Origin: Methanobacterium sp964452085
Lineage (GTDB): Archaea > Methanobacteriota > Methanobacteria > Methanobacteriales > Methanobacteriaceae
DNA: 64,000 bases
NCBI GenBank assembly: GCA_964452085.1
Contig: CAYVKL010000002.1
Location: 364,864-428,863, forward strand
Reading direction: 5' to 3'
Shown here: positions 51,058 to 58,615 of the stretch, in pieces
How the letters are laid out: every line of letters begins with the position of its first letter
Position numbering within the stretch: the stretch's first letter is position 1
Position numbers and translations under genes: made by a program
Notes under the pieces: model-generated
Databases searched by the model: none
What the model saw: only the letters and a program-made list of their open reading frames with translations
What the model was told of the DNA's origin: nothing

Positions 51058-52239
51058 TTAGAATAATTTACCCAACTTTAAAAGGGCTTTTGGGGAGATT
51101 TTAACCAGTTTTTTAATCATTTCGCCGGTGTTAACACTTTCAAAGTCACTGTCTCGGAATGCCTCTGCTATAGTGTCTAATTCCTTATCAGAAAGACTTA
51201 AAAGGTAATCCTTGGCCTTTAAGTACTTTTTGAATTCGTCTCCCAGTTCTTCTTCGCATAGTTTATTGTATATTTCCAGATTTTTCTTGGAGTAATCTCC
51301 ATCAGCCACTGCCTGAGCAGCTACCTGACCAGCCATACGACCACCCAGCATACCACTGATAATACCTCCGCCTGTGAGGGGGTTTACCATCCCTGCAGCA
51401 TCACCAGTTACCAGAACATTATCAGTAACCTTTTTCTTCAGCAATCCACCCACGGGGTCTCCACCTATGTTTATTTCCACTGGTTGCGCATTTTTAGTGG
51501 CAGGATTGTTTTCTACAAAATCTAAAAGATGTTCATAAGCGGTTTTATCAGTTATTGTTGTTAAAACACCCAGGCCAACATTGGCTATGTCATCTCCTTT
51601 AGGGAATATCCAGGCATAACCTCCAGGAGATACACTACCGAAGTAGAATTCAATGCAGTCTGGTTCTTCCATCTGCACACCTGCCATCTCAAACTGGGCA
51701 CAGGATTCCATATCTTTAGGTTTAAGAGATGTCCTTAGACCTGCCCATCGACCGACCCGTGACTCAGGACCGTCGGCAGCTATAACAATTTTGGCTTTTA
51801 TCTCAAATTCATTACCCATATTCTCGGCAGTAACCACTACTTGGTCTTCTTCTCTTCGCATGCCGGTGGCCAGTGTTTTGACCATTATTTTGGCGCCAGC
51901 TCTTCCTGCATCCATGGCCATATATTTGTCAAAGACTTTTCGTTCTAAGATGTAACCTGCCTCAGGAAGTTTTACCTTGTCTTCAGTTAGGTTCACTGCA
52001 GTTCCGTTGGGGGAAACCATTCGAATCCCACTAGCTTCTTTAGTAATCCAGCGTTGGTTAGGTTCAATTTCCAATTTTTTAAGCCCTTCCTTGGAAACAC
52101 CTTCTGCACATCTTTTGGGAGTCCCTATTTCCGATTTCTTATCCATTATAATTACACGGGCACCTGCCATTGCAGCATGTTTGGCTGCAGTTGAGCCTGC
52201 GGGACCTGCACCTATAACCAGAATATCAGTTTCCATCAT
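51058..52239 (-). CDS. geranylgeranyl reductase (archaeal lipid saturation)
   Basis: A 393-residue flavoprotein of the geranylgeranyl reductase family, reducing the double bonds of archaeal isoprenoid lipid chains. FAD site: DILVIGAGPAGSTAA at 4-18; RCAEGVSKEGL near 43; later VTGDAAGMVNPLTGGGI carries the second FAD motif. It directly follows a ferredoxin gene whose stop codon touches its start, so electrons probably come from that ferredoxin. Confidence 0.9.
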   Translation of the reverse strand: MMETDILVIGAGPAGSTAAKHAAMAGARVIIMDKKSEIGTPKRCAEGVSKEGLKKLEIEPNQRWITKEASGIRMVSPNGTAVNLTEDKVKLPEAGYILERKVFDKYMAMDAGRAGAKIMVKTLATGMRREEDQVVVTAENMGNEFEIKAKIVIAADGPESRVGRWAGLRTSLKPKDMESCAQFEMAGVQMEEPDCIEFYFGSVSPGGYAWIFPKGDDIANVGLGVLTTITDKTAYEHLLDFVENNPATKNAQPVEINIGGDPVGGLLKKKVTDNVLVTGDAAGMVNPLTGGGIISGMLGGRMAGQVAAQAVADGDYSKKNLEIYNKLCEEELGDEFKKYLKAKDYLLSLSDKELDTIAEAFRDSDFESVNTGEMIKKLVKISPKALLKLGKLF

Positions 52240-52410
52240 TTAATCATCTCTTTTTTCCAGGGCCTCTACAGGACACACCTGAACACAAATCTTACAATCT
52301 TTACATTCTTTTTCGTTAAAATTTAAGCTAATTTCCCGTACTTCGATGAGATTACGGGGACATACCCCAGCACATTCCCCACAGTACATGCACCATTCCT
52401 TAACAATCAT
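52240..52410 (-). CDS. 2[4Fe-4S] ferredoxin
   Basis: A 56-residue ferredoxin, too short for most gene finders. Eight cysteines in two CxxCxxCxxxCP clusters: CMYCGECAGVCP (residues 7-18) and CKDCKICVQVCP (36-47). Its stop codon is immediately followed by the start ATG of the geranylgeranyl reductase, so the two are translationally linked. Role: electron supply for lipid saturation, by context. Confidence 0.93.
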   Translation of the reverse strand: MIVKEWCMYCGECAGVCPRNLIEVREISLNFNEKECKDCKICVQVCPVEALEKRDD

Positions 52411-52674
52411 ATTATCAATCCTTATTTTTTGTTTTTCTTAATTAAGTGATTGAATTATTATCAAACCTAATTATTATCAATCATTTTTCTTTCATACATA
52501 TTAGTTTTACTTTTTAAAAACATTTTAGTATGGTCAGGTAGTGGAAATCTTATAATCAAATAATTAATAAAATTTTAATTATTAATTAAAAGAAAATTAA
52601 AGATTTAAAATAATAATATGTTCTATGTTTATTTAATTATTCTGTATACATATTTTAACAATTCTCATATTGAT

Positions 52675-52989
52675 TTAACCCCTGGAGCTACTATTAGAAG
52701 TTCCACTTTGACTTGATTGAGAATTGGTAGTTTTTTGAGTATTTGAAGAGCTGGTTGAGGTTGTTCTTTGATTACTGGTTGTGGATGTGGTTTTCTGGGA
52801 TGTTGATGAATTCTGAGTAGTATTATTTTTAACTTTAGCTGGTGTTGATATGGTTTTAGTGATGTTGTTAATGTCAATAATCTTTTTTTTGTCCGGTGAC
52901 TCAGCAGGACTGTAACCCATTCCCACCACCGATCCTGCTATCACTCCAACCAGAAGTATGGGTATAATAATCAGATCTTTCCTTATCAT
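52675..52989 (-). CDS. small secreted Ser/Thr-rich protein
   Basis: A 104-residue protein: a short basic start, a hydrophobic helix (about 6-24, LIIIPILLVGVIAGSVVG) and a long Ser/Thr/Asn/Gln tail (STSQKTTSTTSNQRTTSTSSSNT) that is probably unstructured and may be glycosylated. GGAGGGGAT precedes the ATG as a strong ribosome-binding site, so I used this start rather than one seven codons upstream. Function unknown. Confidence 0.55.
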   Translation of the reverse strand: MIRKDLIIIPILLVGVIAGSVVGMGYSPAESPDKKKIIDINNITKTISTPAKVKNNTTQNSSTSQKTTSTTSNQRTTSTSSSNTQKTTNSQSSQSGTSNSSSRG

Positions 52990-53225
52990 CAAATCCCCTC
53001 CAATGGTCATCTATTTATCTTTATATTTATATTTTTGCAGGTTTTTTAGGGACTTGAGCCAGAATTCTTACCTTACATGAGTCTAGTTAGAGATATCAGA
53101 GGGGGTTGTGATTCGAAAGTTATATGTGTCTTTATACCATAAAATAGGAAGAGTTCAGAATATATTATATTTTACTTTGTTCAAATATTTGACATTAAAT
53201 AATCATTCTAATTGAATCAAACAGT

Positions 53226-53540
53226 CTAATTCCTGGCAGGGCCGTTTTGGCAGAAATAACCTGGAGGTTCTCCACTGAACAAGTTGTTTTCTTTCCAGAC
53301 CAGACATTTATCGCACTGACATTCTTCATTAGAATCTAAATCCTTTAATCTCGATTTTCCAAGGGCACAGTAAACAGCAGGGATTCTTTCTTCTTCAATC
53401 ATAATCCTGGAGTCCAGATCCTCCTGTGCAATTTCCTGCATAATTTTCATTTTATCCAAAGCGCATTGGGATTTATTCTGCACAGGACAGCAATCACATA
53501 GACATTCTTTTAAGTTTTCCAAGTTAAATTCAACTTTCAC
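53226..53540 (-). CDS. DUF2769-type Cys-rich protein
   Basis: A 104-residue cysteine-rich protein: CLCDCCPVQNKSQC near 13-26 and CQCDKCLVWKEN near 73-84, plus PGYFCQNG at the end. It is the stand-alone equivalent of the N-terminal domain of the glutamate synthase fusion at 47435-48931. Function unknown; the cysteines suggest metal or Fe-S binding. It follows the Cys-rich peptide and radical SAM genes on the same strand. Confidence 0.65.
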   Translation of the reverse strand: MKVEFNLENLKECLCDCCPVQNKSQCALDKMKIMQEIAQEDLDSRIMIEEERIPAVYCALGKSRLKDLDSNEECQCDKCLVWKENNLFSGEPPGYFCQNGPARN

Positions 53541-53916
53541 TTAAACACCCCTGCTTTCGTACTCATTACACTATCCATTCTTACTATAATTATGGAGGTT
53601 CTGACTTTAATAAGTCATTGATGGGTTCTGGATAACTGGGTATTGAATCCCTCTAATCATCACCATTATGGATGATCACAAGATGAAAATAATTTCAAAA
53701 CAATAACAATCTTAAAAAAATAATTCAACCATTATTAAAAATTTGATGATTTTTTTAATACTCTAGAAAAGGAGAATAAAAGAGAATAAAAAAATCTTGG
53801 AAAAAACAGGAATTAGGATATGGTAGGGGAAATCCTGGAAATAATTAATTAAAAATTCCAAATTATTTATTTTAATATTCCAGTTTCAGGAATATATTAA
53901 ACTTTGATATAGTTAT
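53541..53916. other. gap between the DUF2769 gene and the Cys-rich peptide gene
   Basis: About 375 bases with no supported gene. It must include the promoter of the DUF2769 gene. No repeats or RNA-like features were clear. Confidence 0.4.
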
Positions 53917-54099
53917 TTAATCAGATTTTTCATCCTTTTTTTCTTCATCTTCACTTGATTTAAACACATAACCACACTCACTACATACAAGGGACTTGCT
54001 TGTTCCAAAAGCACGATGTTCTGCATCTAATCTTCTATTAAGTGTTTTATCCTTACAACCACACTTAGGGCATTTTTCATTTAATTTTCCAAGATTCAT
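53917..54099 (-). CDS. 60-residue Cys-rich peptide (possible modified peptide precursor)
   Basis: A 60-residue protein with CPKCGCKDK at 10-18 and CSECGY at 39-44, a zinc-ribbon-like spacing, and an acidic Lys/Glu tail. From memory this resembles the TIGR04165 Cys-rich peptide family, found beside radical SAM enzymes of the TIGR04083 type, one of which lies about 450 bases upstream in the same direction. If so it could be a modified peptide precursor; it could equally be an ordinary zinc ribbon. Confidence 0.55.
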   Translation of the reverse strand: MNLGKLNEKCPKCGCKDKTLNRRLDAEHRAFGTSKSLVCSECGYVFKSSEDEEKKDEKSD

Positions 54100-54174
54100 T
54101 TTTATATCTCCGAATGTGTTGAATAAATGGGTTTTATATGGTTTTTTAAATAAACTATCAAGTTAATAATTATG

Positions 54175-54450
54175 TTATCCTGGCGATGTAGTAGTTATAT
54201 TTCCACTGGTTGCATTATTAGTAGTATTTTGAGTGTTGTCATTGTTAGATGAGGTATCAGATTGTTGTTGGGTCTGATCTTGCTGGCTGGCTTGTGTCTG
54301 GTCAGTAAAATTGTTAGTTTTTAGAATTGAATAGTTAGTGGTATTATTAGTGGTATTATTCGCTGGATTTTCAAGATCAGCGAAGTAACCAAGGGCAACT
54401 ATTCCCAATATTAATAGAACACCCATGATTACTGGTGTACTCTTTTTCAT
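54175..54450 (-). CDS. small secreted Asn/Gln/Thr-rich protein
   Basis: A 91-residue protein with a signal-like helix (about 6-23, VIMGVLLILGIVALGYF) and a low-complexity tail rich in Thr/Asn/Gln (QASQQDQTQQQSDTSSNN). It lies between the radical SAM enzyme and the Cys-rich peptide, 94 bases after the first. No family known. Confidence 0.5.
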   Translation of the reverse strand: MKKSTPVIMGVLLILGIVALGYFADLENPANNTTNNTTNYSILKTNNFTDQTQASQQDQTQQQSDTSSNNDNTQNTTNNATSGNITTTSPG

Positions 54451-54544
54451 TTCATCATCTCTTTAAATCATTTTTTTTAATTTAGCAAAGTAAATATTTT
54501 TCAGTGTAATAAATCAGTTAAGATTGGTTACCATTAATAAATTC

Positions 54545-55699
54545 CTAAGAAGGTTTAAGCATTATGGACATTACTCCCTTTTTTGCTTTTCGGTCCATGC
54601 CAGATGCATTGGGATTCATACCCATACTGGAACCTAACATTTCTTTGGTGGCCCGCATGGTTAGTTCTTTGAAGATCATTTTGTAGGCTGTACAGTGGGG
54701 GTCCACTCCACTTATTTCAGCTTTACCTGTCTCTTCACTAATTTTGAGGGCGTTGTAAGGGCATCCACCTCTACAAAATTTGATGTAAGTGCATTTTTTG
54801 CATTCATCATCTACATAATCCTTGAATTCATGTAAAAGTTTCCAAGAATCAGATTGAGAAAGATCTTCCATAGTGGGGTGGTCTTTCACATTACCCATAA
54901 CATATTCTGGCATTCCAACGAAACGATAACAGGGATAAATGCTGCCATCAGGTCCTACTGCAAATGTGTCTCCCATGCAGTCTACAAAGGTGCAAACTAC
55001 TCCTCTGCGGGTGAAAACGCATTTTGCAAGATGGTCAATATTCTTAAGTTCGATTTGGTCCATCTTTTCTAAATACTGGTCCAGGAGGTAAATTAAAAGT
55101 TCCCCGTATTCTTCAGGTGATAAAGCCCATTTTTCAGGATTTTCATCCCTTAATGATGGGAGTGCAGGATGTAACTTCAAATTCAGACCATTTTCCAGGA
55201 AAAAATTGAAAATATCTTCTTTATACTGTATGGAGTAAGAGGTAAAGGTGGAAATGAAACTAACTTGTAGATCATGGGATTTGGCAATTTCATAGCCTTT
55301 CATGGTTTTTTCATAATATCCTACTCCTCTTTGCAGATCATTTAGTTCCTGCGGACCATCAAGACTGGAGCCAATGGGAATTTCATATTCCTTAAATAAC
55401 TCAGCCATTTCATCTGTCATATTCCAAAGATTAGTCTGAAGTGCAAATGCAGGTTTAAGATGTTCTAATCCGTTTGTAAGAAGGGGTAAAGCTTCTTTGA
55501 AAAATTCATATCCTGCCAGTAGTGGTTCTCCACCGTGGAATGTAAAAGTAACTGGTTCCTTTCTGAAGTCCTTAAGCCATTTGACAACTTCATCTATAAT
55601 ATCAACACTCATTACTGGAGAACCTTCTTCAGAACTCCAACAATACTCACAGTTAGAAGGACAGCCCAAAGTGGGTACCAGCATCACATGAAAAGCCAT
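54545..55699 (-). CDS. radical SAM enzyme with SPASM domain (peptide-modifying type)
   Basis: A 384-residue radical SAM protein. The SAM-binding cluster CPSNCEYC is at 13-20 and is preceded by VPTLG; FHGGEPLLAGY marks the GGE motif. The C-terminal SPASM region has cysteines in CTFVDCMG, GPDGSIYPCYRFVG, CKKCTYIKFCRGGC and a final PHC, enough for auxiliary Fe-S clusters. Related enzymes (anaerobic sulfatase maturases, TIGR04083) modify peptides by thioether or other cross-links. It lies upstream of a small Cys-rich protein gene. Substrate unproven. Confidence 0.82.
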   Translation of the reverse strand: MAFHVMLVPTLGCPSNCEYCWSSEEGSPVMSVDIIDEVVKWLKDFRKEPVTFTFHGGEPLLAGYEFFKEALPLLTNGLEHLKPAFALQTNLWNMTDEMAELFKEYEIPIGSSLDGPQELNDLQRGVGYYEKTMKGYEIAKSHDLQVSFISTFTSYSIQYKEDIFNFFLENGLNLKLHPALPSLRDENPEKWALSPEEYGELLIYLLDQYLEKMDQIELKNIDHLAKCVFTRRGVVCTFVDCMGDTFAVGPDGSIYPCYRFVGMPEYVMGNVKDHPTMEDLSQSDSWKLLHEFKDYVDDECKKCTYIKFCRGGCPYNALKISEETGKAEISGVDPHCTAYKMIFKELTMRATKEMLGSSMGMNPNASGMDRKAKKGVMSIMLKPS

Positions 55700-55945
55700 T
55701 AAAATTCACCATTTTAAAATGATTATTCTATGAATATTAATAATTGATGTTTTATATTTTTTTAATCTAATTATTGTTGATTTCTTTAAATCTTAAAAAG
55801 AATAAACACCAATTTATATCTTATTTTGTAACATAAAAATATTCTTATAAACATCTTAAAATGAGGTGACGATCCTAAAATAAATCTCCATTTACCATTA
55901 AATTGTATCTTGATGTGATATCATCAAAAAATTTAAAAATAATGA

Positions 55946-57355
55946 CTAATTGTAATTTAACTCATAGAATTTTATCTTAAATTCAGTTCCGGAATTGGCA
56001 TTGAATTCCATTGTGGCTTTTAACTGCTTTGTAAGCATATCTATTAGTTGCAATCCTAAAGTATTTGCCTTTTTTAAATCGATGTTTTGCATTCCAACCC
56101 CATTATCACTCAGAGTCATTGTCAACTCACCTTGGTTGTTTTCAAGGATTAGAGTTATTTTACCCGTTTTATTATCTGGAAAAGCGTGTTTAAATGAATT
56201 AGTAAGTATTTCATTAATAATCAATCCACAGGTCAAGGCGGTTTCAATATTCAAAGTAATATTGTCAATTTTCGTTTCAATTTGTATTTCAGCCTGACCC
56301 CTATGGGCAGTTTGGATTTCAAGGACCAGAGTTTCCACATATTCTGTAAAGTTTACTGAAGAGATATCCATGGACTCATAAAGTAATTCATGCATAATTC
56401 CCATGGTTCTAACGCGGTTTTTTGTTTCATTGAAGAGATTTTTATCCCTTTCATCAAAAACCAATCGGGACTGTATGCTGATAAGGCTGGATATAATTTG
56501 CATGTTGTTTTTAACACGATGATGAATCTCCCTAATAAGATTTTCTTTTTCCTGAAGAGATTTTCTTATTTTTTCCTCACTAAGTTTATGTTCAGTTATA
56601 TCACGGACAATACTCACATATGAATTGGGTTTGCCAGTCAAACCAACCAGAACACTGGTTGATATCTCCACTGGAATCTCAACTGAATCTTTTTTAAGGA
56701 ATTTATATTCTTTGAAAGTAGTTGAACCGGTTATCAAAGTTTTTTTCATATCTTTTAAAACTCTGTTTCTATGTCTGGCGACAATCAAATCCTTGAATTC
56801 TTTACCCATAATCTCTTCACGAGACTTTATTCCATATAATCCCAATGCGGCCTGGTTAAATTCGTAAATATTCCCATTTAAATCAGTGACTATGATTGCT
56901 TCAGGGGAGGAGTCAAGAATTTTGCGAAGTTTCTCTTCATTTTTTATCAATTCTTTTTCAACTTTTTCATGTTCCATCCGGTCTTCAATTTCATCCAGGG
57001 CTCTGCGAACCACATGTGATAGTTTGGAAAAACCATCCTTTGGAACGCAATCTGTAGCACCACATTGTAAAGATTTAATGGCTGAATCATCATTAATAGT
57101 GTTGTTTAAAATAATAAAAGGTGTTTCTGGGCTGTTATTGTTTCTTATTTCCAGTGCAGAAAGACCATTGAAATCTTTAAGAATATAATCTGATAAAATT
57201 AGATCAGGTTTAAATAACCTGAGTTCTCCTATAAAATCTTCTCTAGTTTTAACTAGTTTGGATGAGAATTTAAGCCCGTCTTTGGAGAGTTCACTCTCAA
57301 TTAACCCTGCTTCCTGGGAAGAATCGTCAATTATTAGAATTTTCGTGATTTTCAT
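55946..57355 (-). CDS. REC-PAS-HisKA_2 histidine kinase
   Basis: A 469-residue soluble kinase: receiver domain (about 5-125; Asp56 phosphoacceptor, Asp10/Asp11, Lys about 106), PAS (about 140-265), HisKA_2 with EIHHRVKNN near 280 and HATPase with DNGVGMQ near 435. It is clearly paralogous to the first half of the double kinase at 6719-9754, for example DFxGELRLFKPDLILSD and NNSPETPF in both receivers. Likely ATG start with no membrane segment. Its signal and partner are unknown. Confidence 0.88.
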   Translation of the reverse strand: MKITKILIIDDSSQEAGLIESELSKDGLKFSSKLVKTREDFIGELRLFKPDLILSDYILKDFNGLSALEIRNNNSPETPFIILNNTINDDSAIKSLQCGATDCVPKDGFSKLSHVVRRALDEIEDRMEHEKVEKELIKNEEKLRKILDSSPEAIIVTDLNGNIYEFNQAALGLYGIKSREEIMGKEFKDLIVARHRNRVLKDMKKTLITGSTTFKEYKFLKKDSVEIPVEISTSVLVGLTGKPNSYVSIVRDITEHKLSEEKIRKSLQEKENLIREIHHRVKNNMQIISSLISIQSRLVFDERDKNLFNETKNRVRTMGIMHELLYESMDISSVNFTEYVETLVLEIQTAHRGQAEIQIETKIDNITLNIETALTCGLIINEILTNSFKHAFPDNKTGKITLILENNQGELTMTLSDNGVGMQNIDLKKANTLGLQLIDMLTKQLKATMEFNANSGTEFKIKFYELNYN

Positions 57356-57817
57356 AATGGATTTAATTTTTATTTTTTAAATTACATTTTTCATGAATCA
57401 CTACATACTCAATATATAATTTGATAATACCGATTAATAAATTTCTTTATTTTTTGATGCAATATTAGATTTATTGAAGAATAGAGATGATTTTTTGTTT
57501 ATATACTGAGCATAATCTGAGAAATCTTTTTAAAGTTAAAGAAAAATGGATAAACGGGCCCAGTGGACAGAAGATAAGTTAAAAAGTAGGACTGTTCTAA
57601 TGTGGTGAATTCACTAATTTTCTAATTCTTTTATTAGTTAATTTATTGAATTAGAGTTTTCAAGGAAGTTAATGCTATTTGGGGATATATCGGCCCATTA
57701 AAGGGTTATAATGGGCCTAAAGCATTTTTTCATTTATTTAAAGTTTAGTAATTAATTTTCCAGATTATAATCTGATGGAGTGTTATATTTGGATTGAAGA
57801 GTTATGTATTGCCCTCT
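57356..57817. other. gap with a GC-rich hairpin
   Basis: About 460 bases without a supported gene, between the kinase and a nikR gene. It contains a 9-bp hairpin at 57692-57717, listed separately. Confidence 0.45.
57692..57717. repeat. 9-bp perfect hairpin GGCCCATTA/TAATGGGCC
   Basis: Arms of nine bases separated by an 8-base loop AAGGGTTA, GC-rich in an AT-rich gap, followed on the plus strand by six T (TAAAGCATTTTTT). It resembles an intrinsic terminator reading rightwards or a small-RNA end; no plus-strand gene ends just upstream. Downstream (on the minus strand) of nikR copy A. Confidence 0.4.
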
Positions 57818-58222
57818 TTATTGTTTTTGGCTGGCGGTGGTGGTTAGTTTTACGTGTTCTACTCCTTTGAGTCTCATTATTTTTTCGGTGAGGTTTCGGA
57901 TTTCTTTGGCGTCTCCTTTGACTATGATTACTTCTAGGCAGTTTTTTTCGGTCATGTGGATGTGCATGGTGGAGTTTATGAAGTTTCTGAATTGGTGTTG
58001 GATGTCTGTTAGGTCTTCCATTACTCCTGTGTAGTGGTGGTCGTAGATGACTGCTACTATTCCCACTCTGTCTCCTTCTATGTCTTTCATCCATTGGTAG
58101 CGGACTATGTAATCTTTTAGGGCGTCTCGGATACCTTTTGATCTGGAGTTGTATCCTCTGTCTTTTAATACTTCATCAAATTCGTTTAACAGTTTTTTCG
58201 GCAACGACATGCTAATTCTCAT
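57818..58222 (-). CDS. nikR: nickel-responsive regulator NikR, copy A
   Basis: A 134-residue NikR: ribbon-helix-helix N-terminal domain (MRISMSLPKKLLNEFDEVL) and ACT-like metal-binding domain. Nickel ligands His76, His87, His89 and Cys95 occur with the same numbering as E. coli NikR. It should repress nickel-uptake genes when nickel is bound. A GTG at 58234 could start it earlier but the AGGTGGGAT site fits the ATG best. 390 bases are identical to copy B at 61474; the last residues differ (ASQKQ). Confidence 0.95.
   Translation of the reverse strand: MRISMSLPKKLLNEFDEVLKDRGYNSRSKGIRDALKDYIVRYQWMKDIEGDRVGIVAVIYDHHYTGVMEDLTDIQHQFRNFINSTMHIHMTEKNCLEVIIVKGDAKEIRNLTEKIMRLKGVEHVKLTTTASQKQ
57833..58222 (-). 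repeat. 390-bp inverted repeat, left copy (nikR A)
   Basis: Identical base for base, in inverted orientation, to 61474-61863. Checked line by line across the whole length. Identity ends sharply at the start codon on one side and five codons before the stop on the other. Confidence 0.95.
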
Positions 58223-58249
58223 CATATATCCCACCTAGTTAATATGCTT

Positions 58250-58291
58250 GTTATAACTATTATTAATTTATTAAGTAATAAATATTTCCAT
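58250..58291 (-). promoter_or_regulatory. element shared with the other nikR upstream region
   Basis: Read on the minus strand this has ATGGAAATATTTATTACTTA followed by AT-rich sequence. A near-identical run stands before nikR copy B at 61401-61445. It lies 28-70 bases before the start codon, where a promoter or NikR operator would be expected, suggesting common control or a shared origin. Confidence 0.5.
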
Positions 58292-58353
58292 TGAAGGGCA
58301 ACAATGGTTATTAATAAATCAGTATTATTTTCATATTCTAGGATTTGTTACAT

Positions 58354-58362
58354 ATTTTTATA
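58354..58362 (+). promoter_or_regulatory. possible TATA element of the riboswitch transcript
   Basis: ATTTTTATA lies about 20 bases before the first stem of the fluoride-type aptamer, the spacing expected for an archaeal TATA box with transcription starting near 58378-58384. Confidence 0.4.
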
Positions 58363-58377
58363 GGAAATATGTGCAAG

Positions 58378-58435
58378 TATTAATGGTGATGGGGTTCACC
58401 TTTAACCGCTTATTATAAGCTGATGACTCCTAATA
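58378..58435 (+). ncRNA. fluoride riboswitch (crcB motif) aptamer
   Basis: The sequence matches the crcB consensus in order: GGTGATGGGGTTCACC, AACCGC, a hairpin, then GCTGATGACTCCTA. P1: TATTA 58378-58382 with TAATA 58431-58435. P2: GGTGA 58385-58389 with TCACC 58396-58400. P3: GCTTA 58408-58412 with TAAGC 58416-58420. The loop GGGGT (about 58391-58395) can pair with ACTCC near 58426-58430 to form the pseudoknot (one G.U pair). It lies 177 bases upstream of a cation/proton antiporter gene, a known class of fluoride-controlled gene. Confidence 0.88.
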
Positions 58436-58459
58436 AAAAAATCAAAGAGGAAGAAGCTA

Positions 58460-58615
58460 ATGTTTCATGAAATAACCCTATCAAAGAAATTTTTATACAC
58501 ATATCGCCCAATTAAATATTTTTTTTTAATTTGGAGCAATTTACCAACTATTCGATCCAGAACTATTTTCAATTCACCACCCCTTGTTTTTCCAAAATCT
58601 GTTGAGGTATCATGA
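58460..58615 (+). CDS. possible 51-codon leader reading frame between riboswitch and antiporter
   Basis: An open frame starting ATG at 58460, with AAAGAGGAAG as a plausible ribosome-binding site, and ending TGA at 58613-58615, which overlaps the antiporter start ATGATG. The product (MFHEITLSKKFLYTYRPIK...) has no recognisable family. It may be a translated leader whose ribosome-binding site is controlled by the aptamer, or chance. The 4-base type overlap with the next gene argues for translation coupling. Confidence 0.3.
   Translation: MFHEITLSKKFLYTYRPIKYFFLIWSNLPTIRSRTIFNSPPLVFPKSVEVS

Noticed and set aside
57480..57530. Possible C/D box small RNA (ATGATT near 57488, CTGA twice near 57507-57520)
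   Set aside because: The C box does not fit the RUGAUGA consensus and no paired C'/D' boxes were found.
57783..58094. Arg/His-rich frame inside nikR copy A (and its twin at 61602-61877)
   Set aside because: Out-of-frame shadow of nikR; the biased HRRR-rich composition arises from its C/A-rich codons.
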